From Rhodobacter sp. (GTDB lineage Bacteria > Pseudomonadota > Alphaproteobacteria > Rhodobacterales > Rhodobacteraceae), in contig JADJAB010000006.1 of the NCBI GenBank assembly GCA_016704435.1, forward strand, positions 62,001-126,000: a DNA stretch of 64,000 nt. The letters are read 5' to 3'. The stretch's first letter is position 1. Each line of letters begins with the position of its first letter. Shown in pieces: positions 35,343 to 44,458 of this stretch. The translations under genes and the position numbers were made by a program. The notes below the pieces were generated by a model. That model was not told the DNA's origin and searched no databases. It worked only from the letters and a program-made list of their open reading frames with translations.

Positions 35343-37083
35343 ATGAACCTCTTCGCGGAGATCCGCAACGCAGTGGTGGATGCCCTTGGCCGGATGATTG
35401 CCGAGGGCGCGCTGCCGTCCGGACTGGACCTTTCGGCAGTGGCGGTGGAGCCGCCGCGCGATGCGGCGCATGGCGACATGGCGGTGAATGCGGCAATGGT
35501 GCTGGCCAAACCGGCCGGCAAACCCCCGCGCGAGATCGCCGAAGGACTGGCGCGCGAGCTGATGGCCGATCCGCGCATCGCGGGCGCCGATGTGGCCGGG
35601 CCGGGTTTTCTGAACCTGCGGCTGTCGGCGGCGCTGTGGCAAGGCGTGGTGCGCGATGTACTGGCGGCGGGCAAGGGCTATGGCCGGTCCGACATTGGCG
35701 GCGGGAACAAGGTGAATGTCGAATTCGTGAGCGCCAACCCGACTGGCCCGATGCATGTCGGCCATGTCCGCGGCGCGGTGGTGGGCGATGCGCTGTCTAA
35801 CCTGCTGGCATTTGCCGGTTGGCGGGTAACGCGGGAGTATTACATCAACGACGGCGGCGCGCAGGTCGATGTGCTGGCGCGCTCGGCCTATGAGCGTTAC
35901 CGCGAGGCCAACGGGCTGGAGCCGGAGATCCGCGAGGGGCTCTATCCGGGCGACTACCTGATCCCGGTCGGCGAGGCGCTGAAGGCGAAGTATGGCGACA
36001 GCCTGCTGGACAAGGGTGAGCAATACTGGCTGGCCGAGGTGCGCGATTTCGCCACCGAAATGATGATGCAGATGATCCGCGAGGATCTGGCCAGCCTGGG
36101 CGTGGCGATGGACGTCTATTCCTCGGAAAAGGCGCTCTACGGCACCGGCGAGATCGAGGCCGCGATCGAGACCCTGCGCGGCATGGACCTGATCTACGAC
36201 GGCGTTCTGGAACCGCCCAAGGGCAAGGAGCCCGAGGATTGGGAGCCGCGCGAGCAGACGTTGTTCCGCAGCACGGCCTACGGCGATGATGTCGACCGGC
36301 CGGTGAAGAAATCGGACGGCAGCTGGACCTATTTCGCACCCGACATCGCCTATCATTACAACAAGGTGCGGCGCGGCTTCGACCAGCTGATCGACATCTT
36401 CGGCGCCGACCACGGCGGCTATGTCAAGCGGATGAAGGCGGCGGTGGCGGCGCTGTCGCAGGGCCGGGTGCCGCTGGACATCAAGCTGATTCAGCTGGTC
36501 AAGCTGTGGAAGGGCGGCCAGCCTTTCAAGATGTCGAAACGCGCCGGCACCTTCGTCACCCTGCGCGACGTGGTGGAGGAGGTGGGCGCCGACGTAACCC
36601 GCTTCATCATGCTCACGCGCAAGAACGACGTGGCGCTGGATTTCGATTTCGACAAGGTGCAGGAGCAGTCGAAGGACAACCCGGTCTTTTATGTGCAATA
36701 CGCCAATGCGCGGGTGAATTCCGTGCTGCGCAAAGCGCGCGAGGCCGGATTGGCGGTGGATGACGCCAGCCTTCTGGCCGCCGATCACACGCAATTGTCG
36801 CATGACGCGGAAATCGCGATGCTGAAGAAGATCGCCGAATGGCCGCGCCTGGTGGAAATCGCCGCCCGCAACAACGAGCCGCATCGGGTGGCCTTCTTCC
36901 TTTATGATCTGGCGTCGGACTTCCATGCACTGTGGAACCGCGGCAATGACGAGGGGCAGTTGCGCTTCTTGCAGGACGATCCCGCCACGTCCGTGGCGAA
37001 AATCGCCCTGGCGGGCAACAAGCGTTGTCATTTGCGCAGGTCTTGCTATCTTGGGCGTGACGCCGGTCGAAGAAATGCGCTGA
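35343..37083 (+). CDS. argS: Arginine-tRNA ligase (frameshift near 37013)
   Basis: Class I synthetase charging tRNA-Arg, start MNLFAEIRNAVVDALGRMIA. The HIGH-type motif is in FVSANPTGPMHVGHVRGAVV and the KMSK-type motif in PFKMSKRAGTFVTL; the DALR anticodon domain follows. Near 37013 the frame breaks: the first frame runs into unrelated residues and stops at 37304, while the adjacent frame gives VVICAGLAILGVTPVEEMR and a stop at 37081-37083, the normal ArgS ending. About 580 residues. ArgS is essential, so this is most likely a consensus error. Confidence 0.95.
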
Positions 37084-37155
37084 CCAAACCAAGCGCCTCG
37101 GCCGGACAGAGCAGGCGTAACGGGCGGGATCAACCCGGCCCAGGCAGAGGCAGTG

Positions 37156-38070
37156 ATGGCGGATCGGGATTTTGCCGAATATGGCGTGCCCATTCCCCCC
37201 GAGCGGGGAAGGGCACAGCGCATGATGCAGATCGCAGGTGCGGCCTGTTCGGTCGCGTTGGTGGTGGGCTTCGGGTTTTGGGGCTACAGGCTGGCGGTGC
37301 GTGACATCGCGGGCGTGCCGGTGATCCGGGCGCTGGAGGGGCCCTTGCGGGTGGCCCCCGACGATCCGGGCGGCGAGATCGCCGATCATCAGGGGCTGGC
37401 GGTCAATGACGTGGCGGCGGCAGGCACGGCGGCGCCGCCGGCGGACCGGCTGGTGCTGGCGCCGAAGCCGGTGGAACTGACGCTGGAGGACGGGCCGGGC
37501 CTGGCCGGAACGCCGGCCGCGCCCGAGGTCGCGATGGTCCCGGCACGGCTGGAAAGCCCGTCCGATCTGGTTGCAATGGCGCCCGAGGAAGGCACCGATC
37601 CCGCAGTTGCGGCCGCTTTGGCCGAGGCGCTGGGTGCCAGCGAGGCATTGGCCGAAGAGGGCGTCGAGATTGCCTCTCTGGATGCCGAAGGCCTTCCGGC
37701 GCCGGATGGCGCGATCACGCGCTCGTTGCGCCCGGTGCCGCGGCCTGACCGCGCGCCCGCGCCGCAGGCAGCGGCGGCCCCCGTGGCCCCGGTAGAGATG
37801 GACCCGGCGGCGCTGGAGCCGGGCACGCGGCTGGTGCAGTTCGGTGCCTTCGACAGTGACAAGGAGGCCCGGGCCGAATGGCTGCGGCTGGCGGGCCGGT
37901 TCGGCGACCTGATGGCAGGCAAGGCGATGGTGATCCAGGCTGCCGAAAGCGGCGGTCGCACCTTCTTCCGGCTGCGGGCGCATGGCTTCGAGAACGAAGA
38001 CGACGCGCGGCGGTTCTGCTCTGCCCTGGTGGCGGAAAACGCCAGCTGCATCCCGGTCGCGCATAGATGA
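37156..38070 (+). CDS. SPOR-domain membrane protein
   Basis: 304-aa bitopic protein. The cytoplasmic N-terminus MADRDFAEYGVPIPPERGRA is followed by one membrane helix (about residues 24-45). A long Ala/Pro/Glu-rich linker (about 60-215) leads to the C-terminal SPOR domain (TRLVQFGAFDSDKEARAEWL ... FFRLRAHGFENEDDARRFCS). SPOR domains bind denuded glycan strands at the division septum, so a cell-division role is likely. ATG 37156 is preferred to GTG 37153. The stop overlaps nagZ by 4 nt. Confidence 0.88.
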   Translation: MADRDFAEYGVPIPPERGRAQRMMQIAGAACSVALVVGFGFWGYRLAVRDIAGVPVIRALEGPLRVAPDDPGGEIADHQGLAVNDVAAAGTAAPPADRLVLAPKPVELTLEDGPGLAGTPAAPEVAMVPARLESPSDLVAMAPEEGTDPAVAAALAEALGASEALAEEGVEIASLDAEGLPAPDGAITRSLRPVPRPDRAPAPQAAAAPVAPVEMDPAALEPGTRLVQFGAFDSDKEARAEWLRLAGRFGDLMAGKAMVIQAAESGGRTFFRLRAHGFENEDDARRFCSALVAENASCIPVAHR

Positions 38071-39083
38071 CCCTGGGCATGGGCGCGGCGATCTTCGGCT
38101 GCGCGGGCCCGGCGCTTCTACCTGCGGAGCGCGCGTTCTTCCGCGACGCCGACCCTTTCGGCTTCATCCTGTTCGCCCGCAACGTGGAAACCCCGGACCG
38201 GCTGCGCCGGCTGACGGCCGATCTGCGCGACGTGGTGGGCCGCGAGGCGCCGGTGCTGATCGACCAGGAGGGCGGGCGGGTCCAGCGCCTGCGGGCGCCA
38301 TACTGGCGCGATTGGCTGCCGCCTCTTGATGCCGTTGCGGGCTTTCAGCGGGTCGAGGATGCGGCCCGCGCGATGCAGTTGCAGGCCCGGATCATCGCGG
38401 CGGAACTGCGCGCGGTGGGGATCGACGCCAATTGCGCTCCGGTCGCCGATGTGGCCCGCGAAACCACCCATCCGTTTCTGAAGAACCACTGCTATGGCAC
38501 GGATCCGGCTGTGGTTTCCGCTGTGGCGCGGGCGGTAGCCGATGGCTGTCTGGCGGGCGGCGTGCTGCCGGTCGTCAAGCATATGCCGGGCCATGGCCTG
38601 TCGGTGATGGATACCCACCACGACCTGCCGACGGTCCGGGTGGGCCGGGCCGAACTGCAGGCCGTCGACTTCGCACCCTTCCGCGCGCTGGCCGATCTGC
38701 CGATGGCGATGACCGCCCATATCGTCTTTTCCGATTACGATGATCGCCCCGCCACCCAGTCACCCACAATGATCAAGGTGATCCGCGACGAGATCGGCTT
38801 TCACGGCCTGCTGCTGACCGACGACCTGAACATGGAGGCGCTGCAGGGCAGCCTTGCCAGCCGCACGGCGGCATCCCTGGCGGCGGGCTGCGACATCGCC
38901 CTGCACTGCAAAGGCGATCTGGCGCAGATGGTCGAGGTGGCAACGGCCGCTGGCGAGATGCGACCCGATACGCGCGCCCGCGCCATGGCCGCACTGGCCG
39001 CCCGCCGCCCGGCGCCGGAGGTTGACATCGCAGGCCTGGAAGCCGACCTTGCGGCCCTTCACCGCAGGACCGCGCATGCCTGA
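38067..39083 (+). CDS. nagZ: Beta-N-acetylhexosaminidase NagZ
   Basis: 338-aa GH3 enzyme that removes N-acetylglucosamine from anhydromuropeptides in the cytoplasm during peptidoglycan recycling. Diagnostic blocks are VLIDQEGGRVQRLR (about residues 67-80), the NagZ loop LPVVKHMPGHGLSVMDTHHD with the general acid/base His (about 168-187), and the nucleophile Asp in LLTDDLNMEAL (about 250-255). Overlaps the SPOR gene upstream and scpA downstream, so one operon. Confidence 0.94.
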   Translation: MTLGMGAAIFGCAGPALLPAERAFFRDADPFGFILFARNVETPDRLRRLTADLRDVVGREAPVLIDQEGGRVQRLRAPYWRDWLPPLDAVAGFQRVEDAARAMQLQARIIAAELRAVGIDANCAPVADVARETTHPFLKNHCYGTDPAVVSAVARAVADGCLAGGVLPVVKHMPGHGLSVMDTHHDLPTVRVGRAELQAVDFAPFRALADLPMAMTAHIVFSDYDDRPATQSPTMIKVIRDEIGFHGLLLTDDLNMEALQGSLASRTAASLAAGCDIALHCKGDLAQMVEVATAAGEMRPDTRARAMAALAARRPAPEVDIAGLEADLAALHRRTAHA

Positions 39084-39873
39084 ACCCGCCACAGACGACT
39101 GGACCGAGGCCGAGCGGCTGTCGCCGGCCGACCGGCTGGAGGCCGAGGCGCTGATCGTCGATGTCGACGGCTTCGAAGGCCCGCTGGACCTGTTGCTGAC
39201 GCTGTCGCGCACGCAGAAGGTGGACCTTCGCCGCGTCTCGGTCCTGCAACTGGCCGAGCAATACCTGTCCTTCATCGGTGCGGCGCAGAATCTGCGGATC
39301 GAACTGGCGGCTGATTATCTGGTGATGGCGGCCTGGCTGGCCTTCCTGAAGTCGCGCCTGCTGCTGCCGCCGGAACCTGGCGACGAGGGACCCTCGGCCG
39401 AAGACCTTGCCGCCCACCTGGCCTTTCAGCTGGAGCGCCTGCAGGCGATGCGCGAGGCGGCGGCGCGGCTGATGGGCCGTGACCAGCTGGGCCGCGATTT
39501 CTTTGCCCGCGGCCTGCCCGAAGGCGTCAGCCTGCACCGCAAGGTCAGCTACGACGCCACGCTGCTGGACCTGATGCGCGCCTATGCCCGGATTCGCACC
39601 AAGGACGAATTCCGCCCCTATGTGATGGACCGCGAGCATGTCTTCACGCTGGAACAGGCGCTGGAACGGATGCGCGGGCTGATCGGCTATGCCGGCGACT
39701 GGGCCGACCTGACCAGCTTTCTGCCCGAAGGCTGGGACGGCACGCCGATGGCGCGGCGGTCCGCCACCGCCGCCCATTTTGCCGCCGTGCTGGAACTGGC
39801 CAAGCGCGGCCAGGTGGCGATCCGCCAGAGCGACACCTTTTCCCCCATCCAGATCCGGCGGAGGGAGCCGTGA
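39076..39873 (+). CDS. scpA: Segregation and condensation protein A
   Basis: 265-aa kleisin subunit of the SMC-ScpAB condensin. The N-terminal SMC-binding helices are at DVDGFEGPLDLLLTLSRTQK (about residues 28-47) and YLVMAAWLAFLKSRLLLPPE, and the C-terminal winged helix starts around SATAAHFAAVLELAKRGQVA. ATG 39076 overlaps the nagZ stop (ATGCCTGA), which fixes the start; the longer frame from 38854 lies inside nagZ. scpB follows with a 4-nt overlap. Confidence 0.94.
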   Translation: MPEPATDDWTEAERLSPADRLEAEALIVDVDGFEGPLDLLLTLSRTQKVDLRRVSVLQLAEQYLSFIGAAQNLRIELAADYLVMAAWLAFLKSRLLLPPEPGDEGPSAEDLAAHLAFQLERLQAMREAAARLMGRDQLGRDFFARGLPEGVSLHRKVSYDATLLDLMRAYARIRTKDEFRPYVMDREHVFTLEQALERMRGLIGYAGDWADLTSFLPEGWDGTPMARRSATAAHFAAVLELAKRGQVAIRQSDTFSPIQIRRREP

Positions 39874-40532
39874 GCGAGACCGACGACGACATCTCGGAGA
39901 AAAGCCTGTTCGCCGCCCCGCCGATGGTCGAACAGGAGCGGATGGTCGAAGCCATCCTTTTCGCCAGCGCCGAGCCGGTCAGCGTGGCCGAACTCGCCGC
40001 CCGGATGCCGCATGGCGCCGATCCGGCCGAGGCGCTGGTGCATCTGCGCAAGCGCTATGAGGGGCGCGGCGTGGCGCTGGTCAAGCTGGGCGACGCCTTC
40101 GCCTTCCGCACCGCACCCGACCTGGGCTTCCTGATGCGGCGCGAGACGGTCGAGACCCGGAAACTGTCGCGCGCCGCGATCGAGACGCTGGCGATCGTGG
40201 CCTATCACCAGCCGGTCACCCGCACCGAGATCGAGGAGATCCGCGGCGTCGCGGTCAGCCGGGGCACGGTGGACCAGCTGATGGAGCTGGAATGGATCCG
40301 CCTTGGCCGCCGCCGCATGACACCGGGCCGCCCGGTGACCTTCGTGGTGACAGAGGGTTTTCTGGACCATTTCGGGCTGGAATCCGCCCGCGACCTGCCC
40401 GGAATCAAGGAATTGCGTGCCGCTGGCCTTCTGGAAAGCCGGCCGATGCCGGGGCAGGGATCTGCCAAGGACGACGAAGACGAAGAACAGGCTGGCGCCC
40501 AGACCGGGCAAAGCGAACTTTTCGAGGACTGA
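39870..40532 (+). CDS. scpB: Segregation and condensation protein B
   Basis: 220-aa double winged-helix protein of the SMC-ScpAB complex, GTG start overlapping the scpA stop (GTGA). Landmarks are MVEAILFASAEPVSVAELAA (about residues 25-44), LAIVAYHQPVTRTEIEEIRG and the RPVTFVVTEGFLDHFGL region. An acidic tail of about 30 residues ends SELFED. GGAGGGAG lies just upstream within scpA. Confidence 0.95.
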   Translation: MSETDDDISEKSLFAAPPMVEQERMVEAILFASAEPVSVAELAARMPHGADPAEALVHLRKRYEGRGVALVKLGDAFAFRTAPDLGFLMRRETVETRKLSRAAIETLAIVAYHQPVTRTEIEEIRGVAVSRGTVDQLMELEWIRLGRRRMTPGRPVTFVVTEGFLDHFGLESARDLPGIKELRAAGLLESRPMPGQGSAKDDEDEEQAGAQTGQSELFED

Positions 40533-40548
40533 GGGAAAGGAACCCCGG

Positions 40549-40755
40549 ATGGACCGCATCCTGACGCAGATCCTGAACATGTTTCTCCGCAAGGCCATGA
40601 ACAAGGGCATCAATGCGGGGATCAATCGCGTCGCCGCAAAGGGGAAGTCCTCGCAAGAGATGACCCCCGAAGACCAGGCCCAGGCCAAGCAGGCGCGGGA
40701 CCTGGCGCAACGCGCCCGGCAGATGGCCAAGCTGGGTCGGCGTCTCGGGCGATAG
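40549..40755 (+). CDS. Small basic protein downstream of scpB, 68 aa
   Basis: Starts MDRILTQILNMFLRKAMNKG after GAGGGAAAGG. The N-terminal half is amphipathic, and the C-terminal half is rich in Ala, Gln and Arg (QARDLAQRARQMAKLGRRLG). It lies 16 nt after scpB on the same strand and looks like the last gene of the operon. I recall similar small proteins after scpB in Rhodobacteraceae; no function is known to me. Confidence 0.72.
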   Translation: MDRILTQILNMFLRKAMNKGINAGINRVAAKGKSSQEMTPEDQAQAKQARDLAQRARQMAKLGRRLGR

Positions 40756-40894
40756 GGCCCGACGGCGACCAATTCGCCACGCTCTTGCGCGTTATTGTTG
40801 CCGCGCCGAAAACAATCTGGACAGAGTCCTGAGGTTTCGATTCTCATTCGAGACAAATCATAAGGCCGCACAGGCCACGAGCAGGACCGGAAAA

Positions 40895-41784
40895 ATGGCC
40901 AAGGTTGCCGCTTTGACAATGGTCTACAAGGACCATTGGTTCCTTCGGAAATGGATGGACTATTATGGCGCGCATCTGGGGCGCGAGAACCTGTTTATCC
41001 TCAGCCATGGCCGCGACCCCGAAATCGAAGAGATCACCCGCGGTGCCAACCTCAGCGTGCTGCCGCGCAGCGGGCCGATTCCGGCGTTCGACCGCAAGAA
41101 GGCCGACCTGTTGAATGCCTTTATCGAGGTGCTGCACGATTGCTATCAGGCGGTCATTGCGGGCGACGTCGATGAGCTGATCGCTGTTGATCCTGCCGTC
41201 ACGGCGGCACCGCTGAAAGCCGTGATCATGGCGCGCAGCCGGCATCGGGCGGCGGCCATCAACTGCTTTGCCTGGGAGCTGCGGCCCACCGCAAGGGACG
41301 CGCCGTTCGACCCCACCCGCGGATCTTGCAACAGCGCCCGCATGCGATGTGCATGCCGCTTTATTGCAAGCCCGCGATCAGCTTTCAGCCGATCCGCCTG
41401 ACACCGGGGCAACACGGCTCGGATGCCGACCCGAACCTGACGCCCGACCTCTTGCTGTTCCACCTGCGCTACGCCAACGAGGCGGTCTTTCGCGTCAACC
41501 AGACCGAGCGGAACACAGCCGCCGCCGCCATGCAGGGGATCAAGGGCCCCGAGGGCCAGATCGGCGCGCAATGGTCGGTCGACAGCGACGAAAGGGTGCG
41601 GCAGGTCATGGTCGATGCCGATGCCGTCTCGACCGATTACGACCGGCTTCTCCGCAAGTCGTTTCGCTTCATGAAGGCGCATGTCTATTGGGACACGCGC
41701 CGCAACCATCTGCGGTTTCCGTTCCTTTACAGCCGGATCAAGCAGCCGGTGCGGCTGCCCGAGCGGTTCATGCACCTGTTCTAG
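40895..41784 (+). CDS. Family 2-type glycosyltransferase (frameshift near 41320)
   Basis: About 296 residues after correction. The N-terminal part MAKVAALTMVYKDHWFLRKW, YYGAHLGRENLFILSHG and the DxD-like AGDVDELIAV (about residues 88-97) resemble the Glyco_tranf_2_4 group of GT-A enzymes. The first frame stops at 41401. From about 41320 the adjacent frame reads ILQQRPHAMCMPLYCKPAIS, with later HLRYANEAVFRVNQTER, and stops at 41784, giving a complete C-terminus. One base is missing in CGCGGATC. Acceptor unknown, probably surface polysaccharide. Confidence 0.72.
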
Positions 41785-41799
41785 GCAGGCCGGGGCCGG

Positions 41800-42870
41800 T
41801 CAGCGGAACTGCTTGGCCAGTTTCAGCCCCTGGCCCTGGTAATTCGACGCGATCCCCGCGCCATAAAGCCGGTCGGGCCGCGCCGCCATCCGCTCATAGA
41901 CCAGCCGGCCGACCACCTGACCATGCTCCAGCACGAAGGGCGCCTCGTGGCAGCGCACCTCCAGCACCCCGCGGCTGCCCTTGCCGCCGGCCGAGCCATG
42001 GCCGAAGCCGGGGTCGAAGAATCCCGCGTAATGCACCCGGAATTCGCCCACCATCGCCAGATAGGGCGCCATTTCGGCGGCGTAATCGGGCGGGATCGTC
42101 ACCGCTTCGCGCGATACCAGGATATAGAAGGCGCCGGGGTCGAGGATCACGCGGCCATCCTCGGAATGGATTTCCTCCCAGAATTCGCGTGCCGGATAAT
42201 GGCCGATCAGGTCCAGATCGACCACCCCGGTATGCGGTTTGGCGCGGTAGCCGACAAGCGACCCCTTCGCCGGCTTCAGATCGACCGAGAACCCAAGGCC
42301 TTCGGAAATCAGCGGCGTGCCGTCTACCAGCGGGTCCGTCCCATGCAGCGCGGACAATTCGGGGTCCGACAGCACCGCCTGGCCGTCGCGAAAGCGGATC
42401 TGGTTCAGCCGTTGTCCGGCCCGCACCAGCACCGAAAACGAACGCGGGCAGACCTCGGCATACAACGGGCCATGATAGCCTTCGGGGATGCGGTCGAACT
42501 CGGTCCCGCCATCGGTGATCGTCCGGGTCAGCAGGTCCAGTCGCCCGGTCGAGGATTTGGCATTTGCGACCGCCGTCACGCCCGGCGGCAGAGCCAGCCG
42601 CTCGGCCAGCGGGATCAGGTAGACGCAGCCCTTTTCCAGCACCGCGCCCGCGGTCAGGTCCACCCGGTGCATCTCGAATTCGGCGATGCGCCCGGCGACC
42701 GACCGACCATGCCCCGCCAGGAACGAGGCGCGGACCCGGTAGGCCATCGTCCCCAGCCGCAGGTCCAGGCTGGCGGGCTGCACCTGCGCGTCGGTGATGG
42801 CCGGATCGGCGGCCAGCGCGCCGCTGTCGATAAGGCCTCGGATCTGGCTGTCGGGCAGGACGCCGGTCAT
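41800..42870 (-). CDS. dcd: 2'-Deoxycytidine 5'-triphosphate deaminase, double-length form
   Basis: 356-aa protein with two dUTPase/Dcd-type beta-roll repeats in tandem, about twice the length of E. coli Dcd. First repeat: QPASLDLRLGTMAYRVRASF and AKSSTGRLDLLTRTITDGGT (about residues 100-120). Second repeat: SVDLKPAKGSLVGYRAK onward with GHYPAREFWEEIH and HYAGFFDPGFGHG (about 275-290). It is expected to deaminate dCTP to dUTP for thymidylate synthesis. This long type is common in alphaproteobacteria; which repeat is catalytic cannot be told here. Confidence 0.85.
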   Translation of the reverse strand: MTGVLPDSQIRGLIDSGALAADPAITDAQVQPASLDLRLGTMAYRVRASFLAGHGRSVAGRIAEFEMHRVDLTAGAVLEKGCVYLIPLAERLALPPGVTAVANAKSSTGRLDLLTRTITDGGTEFDRIPEGYHGPLYAEVCPRSFSVLVRAGQRLNQIRFRDGQAVLSDPELSALHGTDPLVDGTPLISEGLGFSVDLKPAKGSLVGYRAKPHTGVVDLDLIGHYPAREFWEEIHSEDGRVILDPGAFYILVSREAVTIPPDYAAEMAPYLAMVGEFRVHYAGFFDPGFGHGSAGGKGSRGVLEVRCHEAPFVLEHGQVVGRLVYERMAARPDRLYGAGIASNYQGQGLKLAKQFR

Positions 42871-42919
42871 GCTGTGGCTTTGCCTCCCCAGGACCCGGCG
42901 CGGGGGTCGGAATGAAAAA

Positions 42920-42947
42920 CCGCCCGCACTGCGGGGCAGGCGGGCGG
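42920..42947. terminator. Bidirectional terminator between dcd and tRNA-Pro
   Basis: Stem CCGCCCG (42920-42926) / CGGGCGG (42941-42947) with five A before and four T after, so it can terminate the tRNA transcript (minus strand, T tract from 42919-42915) and plus-strand transcripts alike. Confidence 0.75.
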
Positions 42948-42955
42948 TTTTGCAG

Positions 42956-43033
42956 TGGTCGGGCCGGAGAGATTCGAACTCTCGACCTCCCGCCCCCCAG
43001 ACGGACGCGCTAACCAGGCTGCGCTACGGCCCG
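42956..43033 (-). tRNA. tRNA-Pro (anticodon GGG)
   Basis: On the minus strand the acceptor stem CGGGCCG pairs with CGGCCCG, followed by A and an encoded CCA (42958-42956). The D arm is GCGC-AGCCTGGTTA-GCGC, the anticodon loop CTGGGGG places GGG at 34-36, and the T arm is GAGAGTTCGAATCTCTC. All four arms fold. The MerR gene lies upstream on the same strand and a terminator follows. Confidence 0.93.
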
Positions 43034-43100
43034 ACAACGGCGTCTTCATAGCGGTTTTCCGGGCAGGGGCAAGCGGGAAAAGCGCATCTGTCCGCCGTCG

Positions 43101-44027
43101 TCAGACGCCCGGCGGCGGGCCGGACAGCCGTTCGCGCAACTGGGTGAGGCGGGCGGCAATCTCGTGCAGCGCCTCCTGCCGGTCGGCCATGCCGCCGATC
43201 GGCAGGGCGCGCAATCGGGCGGCAAGAGTGGCAGTGGCGCCATCCGCCGCCAACGGCGAATCGGACGCAACCCGCCCCCCGGTGACAGAGCGGACCGAAA
43301 GCGCCGGCCTGTCCGGCGGCGGTGCGGCCGCTGCGTCAGGTCCAGGCAGTTCGGGCGCCTCTGCCGCGGGAGCAGCGGCGCCGGGAACCGGCCGGCGTTC
43401 CGTCGGCGCCGCTTGCGAGGGCAGACTGGCCAGCCAGTCCAACGCCGCGCGATTTGTTTCGGGGATCTCGGACGGAAATTCGGGCGGTGCTTCCGGCGGC
43501 ACCTCGGGGAAGGGCTCGGCGGGCGGGGGCTCGACCGCAGGGGCCTCGGGCGGCTGTTCCGCCGGAATTTCCACAGGGGACTCGGCCGGGGCTTCGGGCG
43601 GCCTGGACGCAAAGGGCAGGACCCGCTCTCCGGGGCGGTCCAGTGCGGCCTCCAGCGCGGCGGCGGTCTCATCCTCCACCGCCTCGGGCGGGCTGTCCGG
43701 CTCATGGTCCAGCCGGCCGGCCATTGCCGCGCCCAGCGCCTCTTCCTCGGGGCTGGTCTCGTCCAGAAGGCCGGCGACATGGCGGATGCCCTGTTCGCGC
43801 AGGATCTTCTGCACGCCGCGGATGGTCATGCCCTCGTCGTGCAACAGCCGCTTGATCCCGGTCAGCAGCGCCACGTCGGCGGGGCGGTAATAGCGCCGAC
43901 CGCCGGCCCGCTTGACCGGCCTGATCTGCGGAAACCGGCTTTCCCAGAACCGCAGCACATGTGCAGGCGTCTCAAGCGCGTCGGCGACCTCGGAAATGGT
44001 GCGAAACGCCTCGGGCGACTTGTCCAT
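43101..44027 (-). CDS. MerR family regulator with long Pro/Glu-rich tail
   Basis: 308-aa protein. The MerR winged helix is in the first 80 residues: FRTISEVADALETPAHVLRF, SRFPQIRPVKRAGGRRYYRP and DVALLTGIKRLLHDEGMTIR. The rest (about residues 95-245) is low-complexity, rich in Pro, Glu and Ala, ending in a short helical segment MADRQEALHEIAARLTQLRE. The start MDKSPEAFR at 44027 is preferred to ATG 44036. The ihfA gene lies 34 nt upstream; this order is conserved in alphaproteobacteria. Target unknown; no cysteine cluster for metal sensing. Confidence 0.87.
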   Translation of the reverse strand: MDKSPEAFRTISEVADALETPAHVLRFWESRFPQIRPVKRAGGRRYYRPADVALLTGIKRLLHDEGMTIRGVQKILREQGIRHVAGLLDETSPEEEALGAAMAGRLDHEPDSPPEAVEDETAAALEAALDRPGERVLPFASRPPEAPAESPVEIPAEQPPEAPAVEPPPAEPFPEVPPEAPPEFPSEIPETNRAALDWLASLPSQAAPTERRPVPGAAAPAAEAPELPGPDAAAAPPPDRPALSVRSVTGGRVASDSPLAADGATATLAARLRALPIGGMADRQEALHEIAARLTQLRERLSGPPPGV

Positions 44028-44061
44028 CCGGCCCAATCCTTATTCTCGCAGTCCTTGCCAG

Positions 44062-44364
44062 CTACTTCTTCTTGCCCGCCGCCACGCGGTCCTTCATCAG
44101 ATGCGACGGCCGGAACGACAGCACCCGGCGGGGCGAGATCGGCACTTCGTCGCCGGTCTTCGGGTTGCGCCCGACGCGGGCGGATTTCGAGCGGACCGAG
44201 AAGGTTCCGAACGATGAAATCTTCACCGTTTCGCCCGAGGCCAGCGCGTCGGACATGTGCTGAAGCACGGCCTCCACCAGGTTGGCGGATTCATTGCGGC
44301 TGAGGCCGACTTCACGGAATACCGCCTCGCTGAGGTCCATCCGTGTCAGAGTCTTGTCGCTCAT
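44062..44364 (-). CDS. ihfA: Integration host factor subunit alpha
   Basis: 100-aa DNA-bending HU/IHF-family protein. It starts MSDKTLTRMDLSEAVFREVG, with the beta-arm sequence VGRNPKTGDEVPISPRRVLS including the Pro that intercalates DNA (NPKTG) and the C-terminus SHLMKDRVAAGKKK. The residues SSFGTFSVRSKSARVGRNP match IHF alpha rather than HU. Follows fabH on the minus strand after 94 nt. Confidence 0.94.
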   Translation of the reverse strand: MSDKTLTRMDLSEAVFREVGLSRNESANLVEAVLQHMSDALASGETVKISSFGTFSVRSKSARVGRNPKTGDEVPISPRRVLSFRPSHLMKDRVAAGKKK

Positions 44365-44458
44365 TCTCTCATCCCCCCGGGTGATTTCGACCCGAAGGAT
44401 GCGGCGGATGGAATTGCGAGTCAATATCAACCACTTGGGCCGCGCATTTGAAGCGCGA

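Noticed and set aside
35295..37223. Minus-strand open frame of about 640 codons opposite argS
   Set aside because: Same shadow effect; argS motifs on the plus strand are unambiguous.
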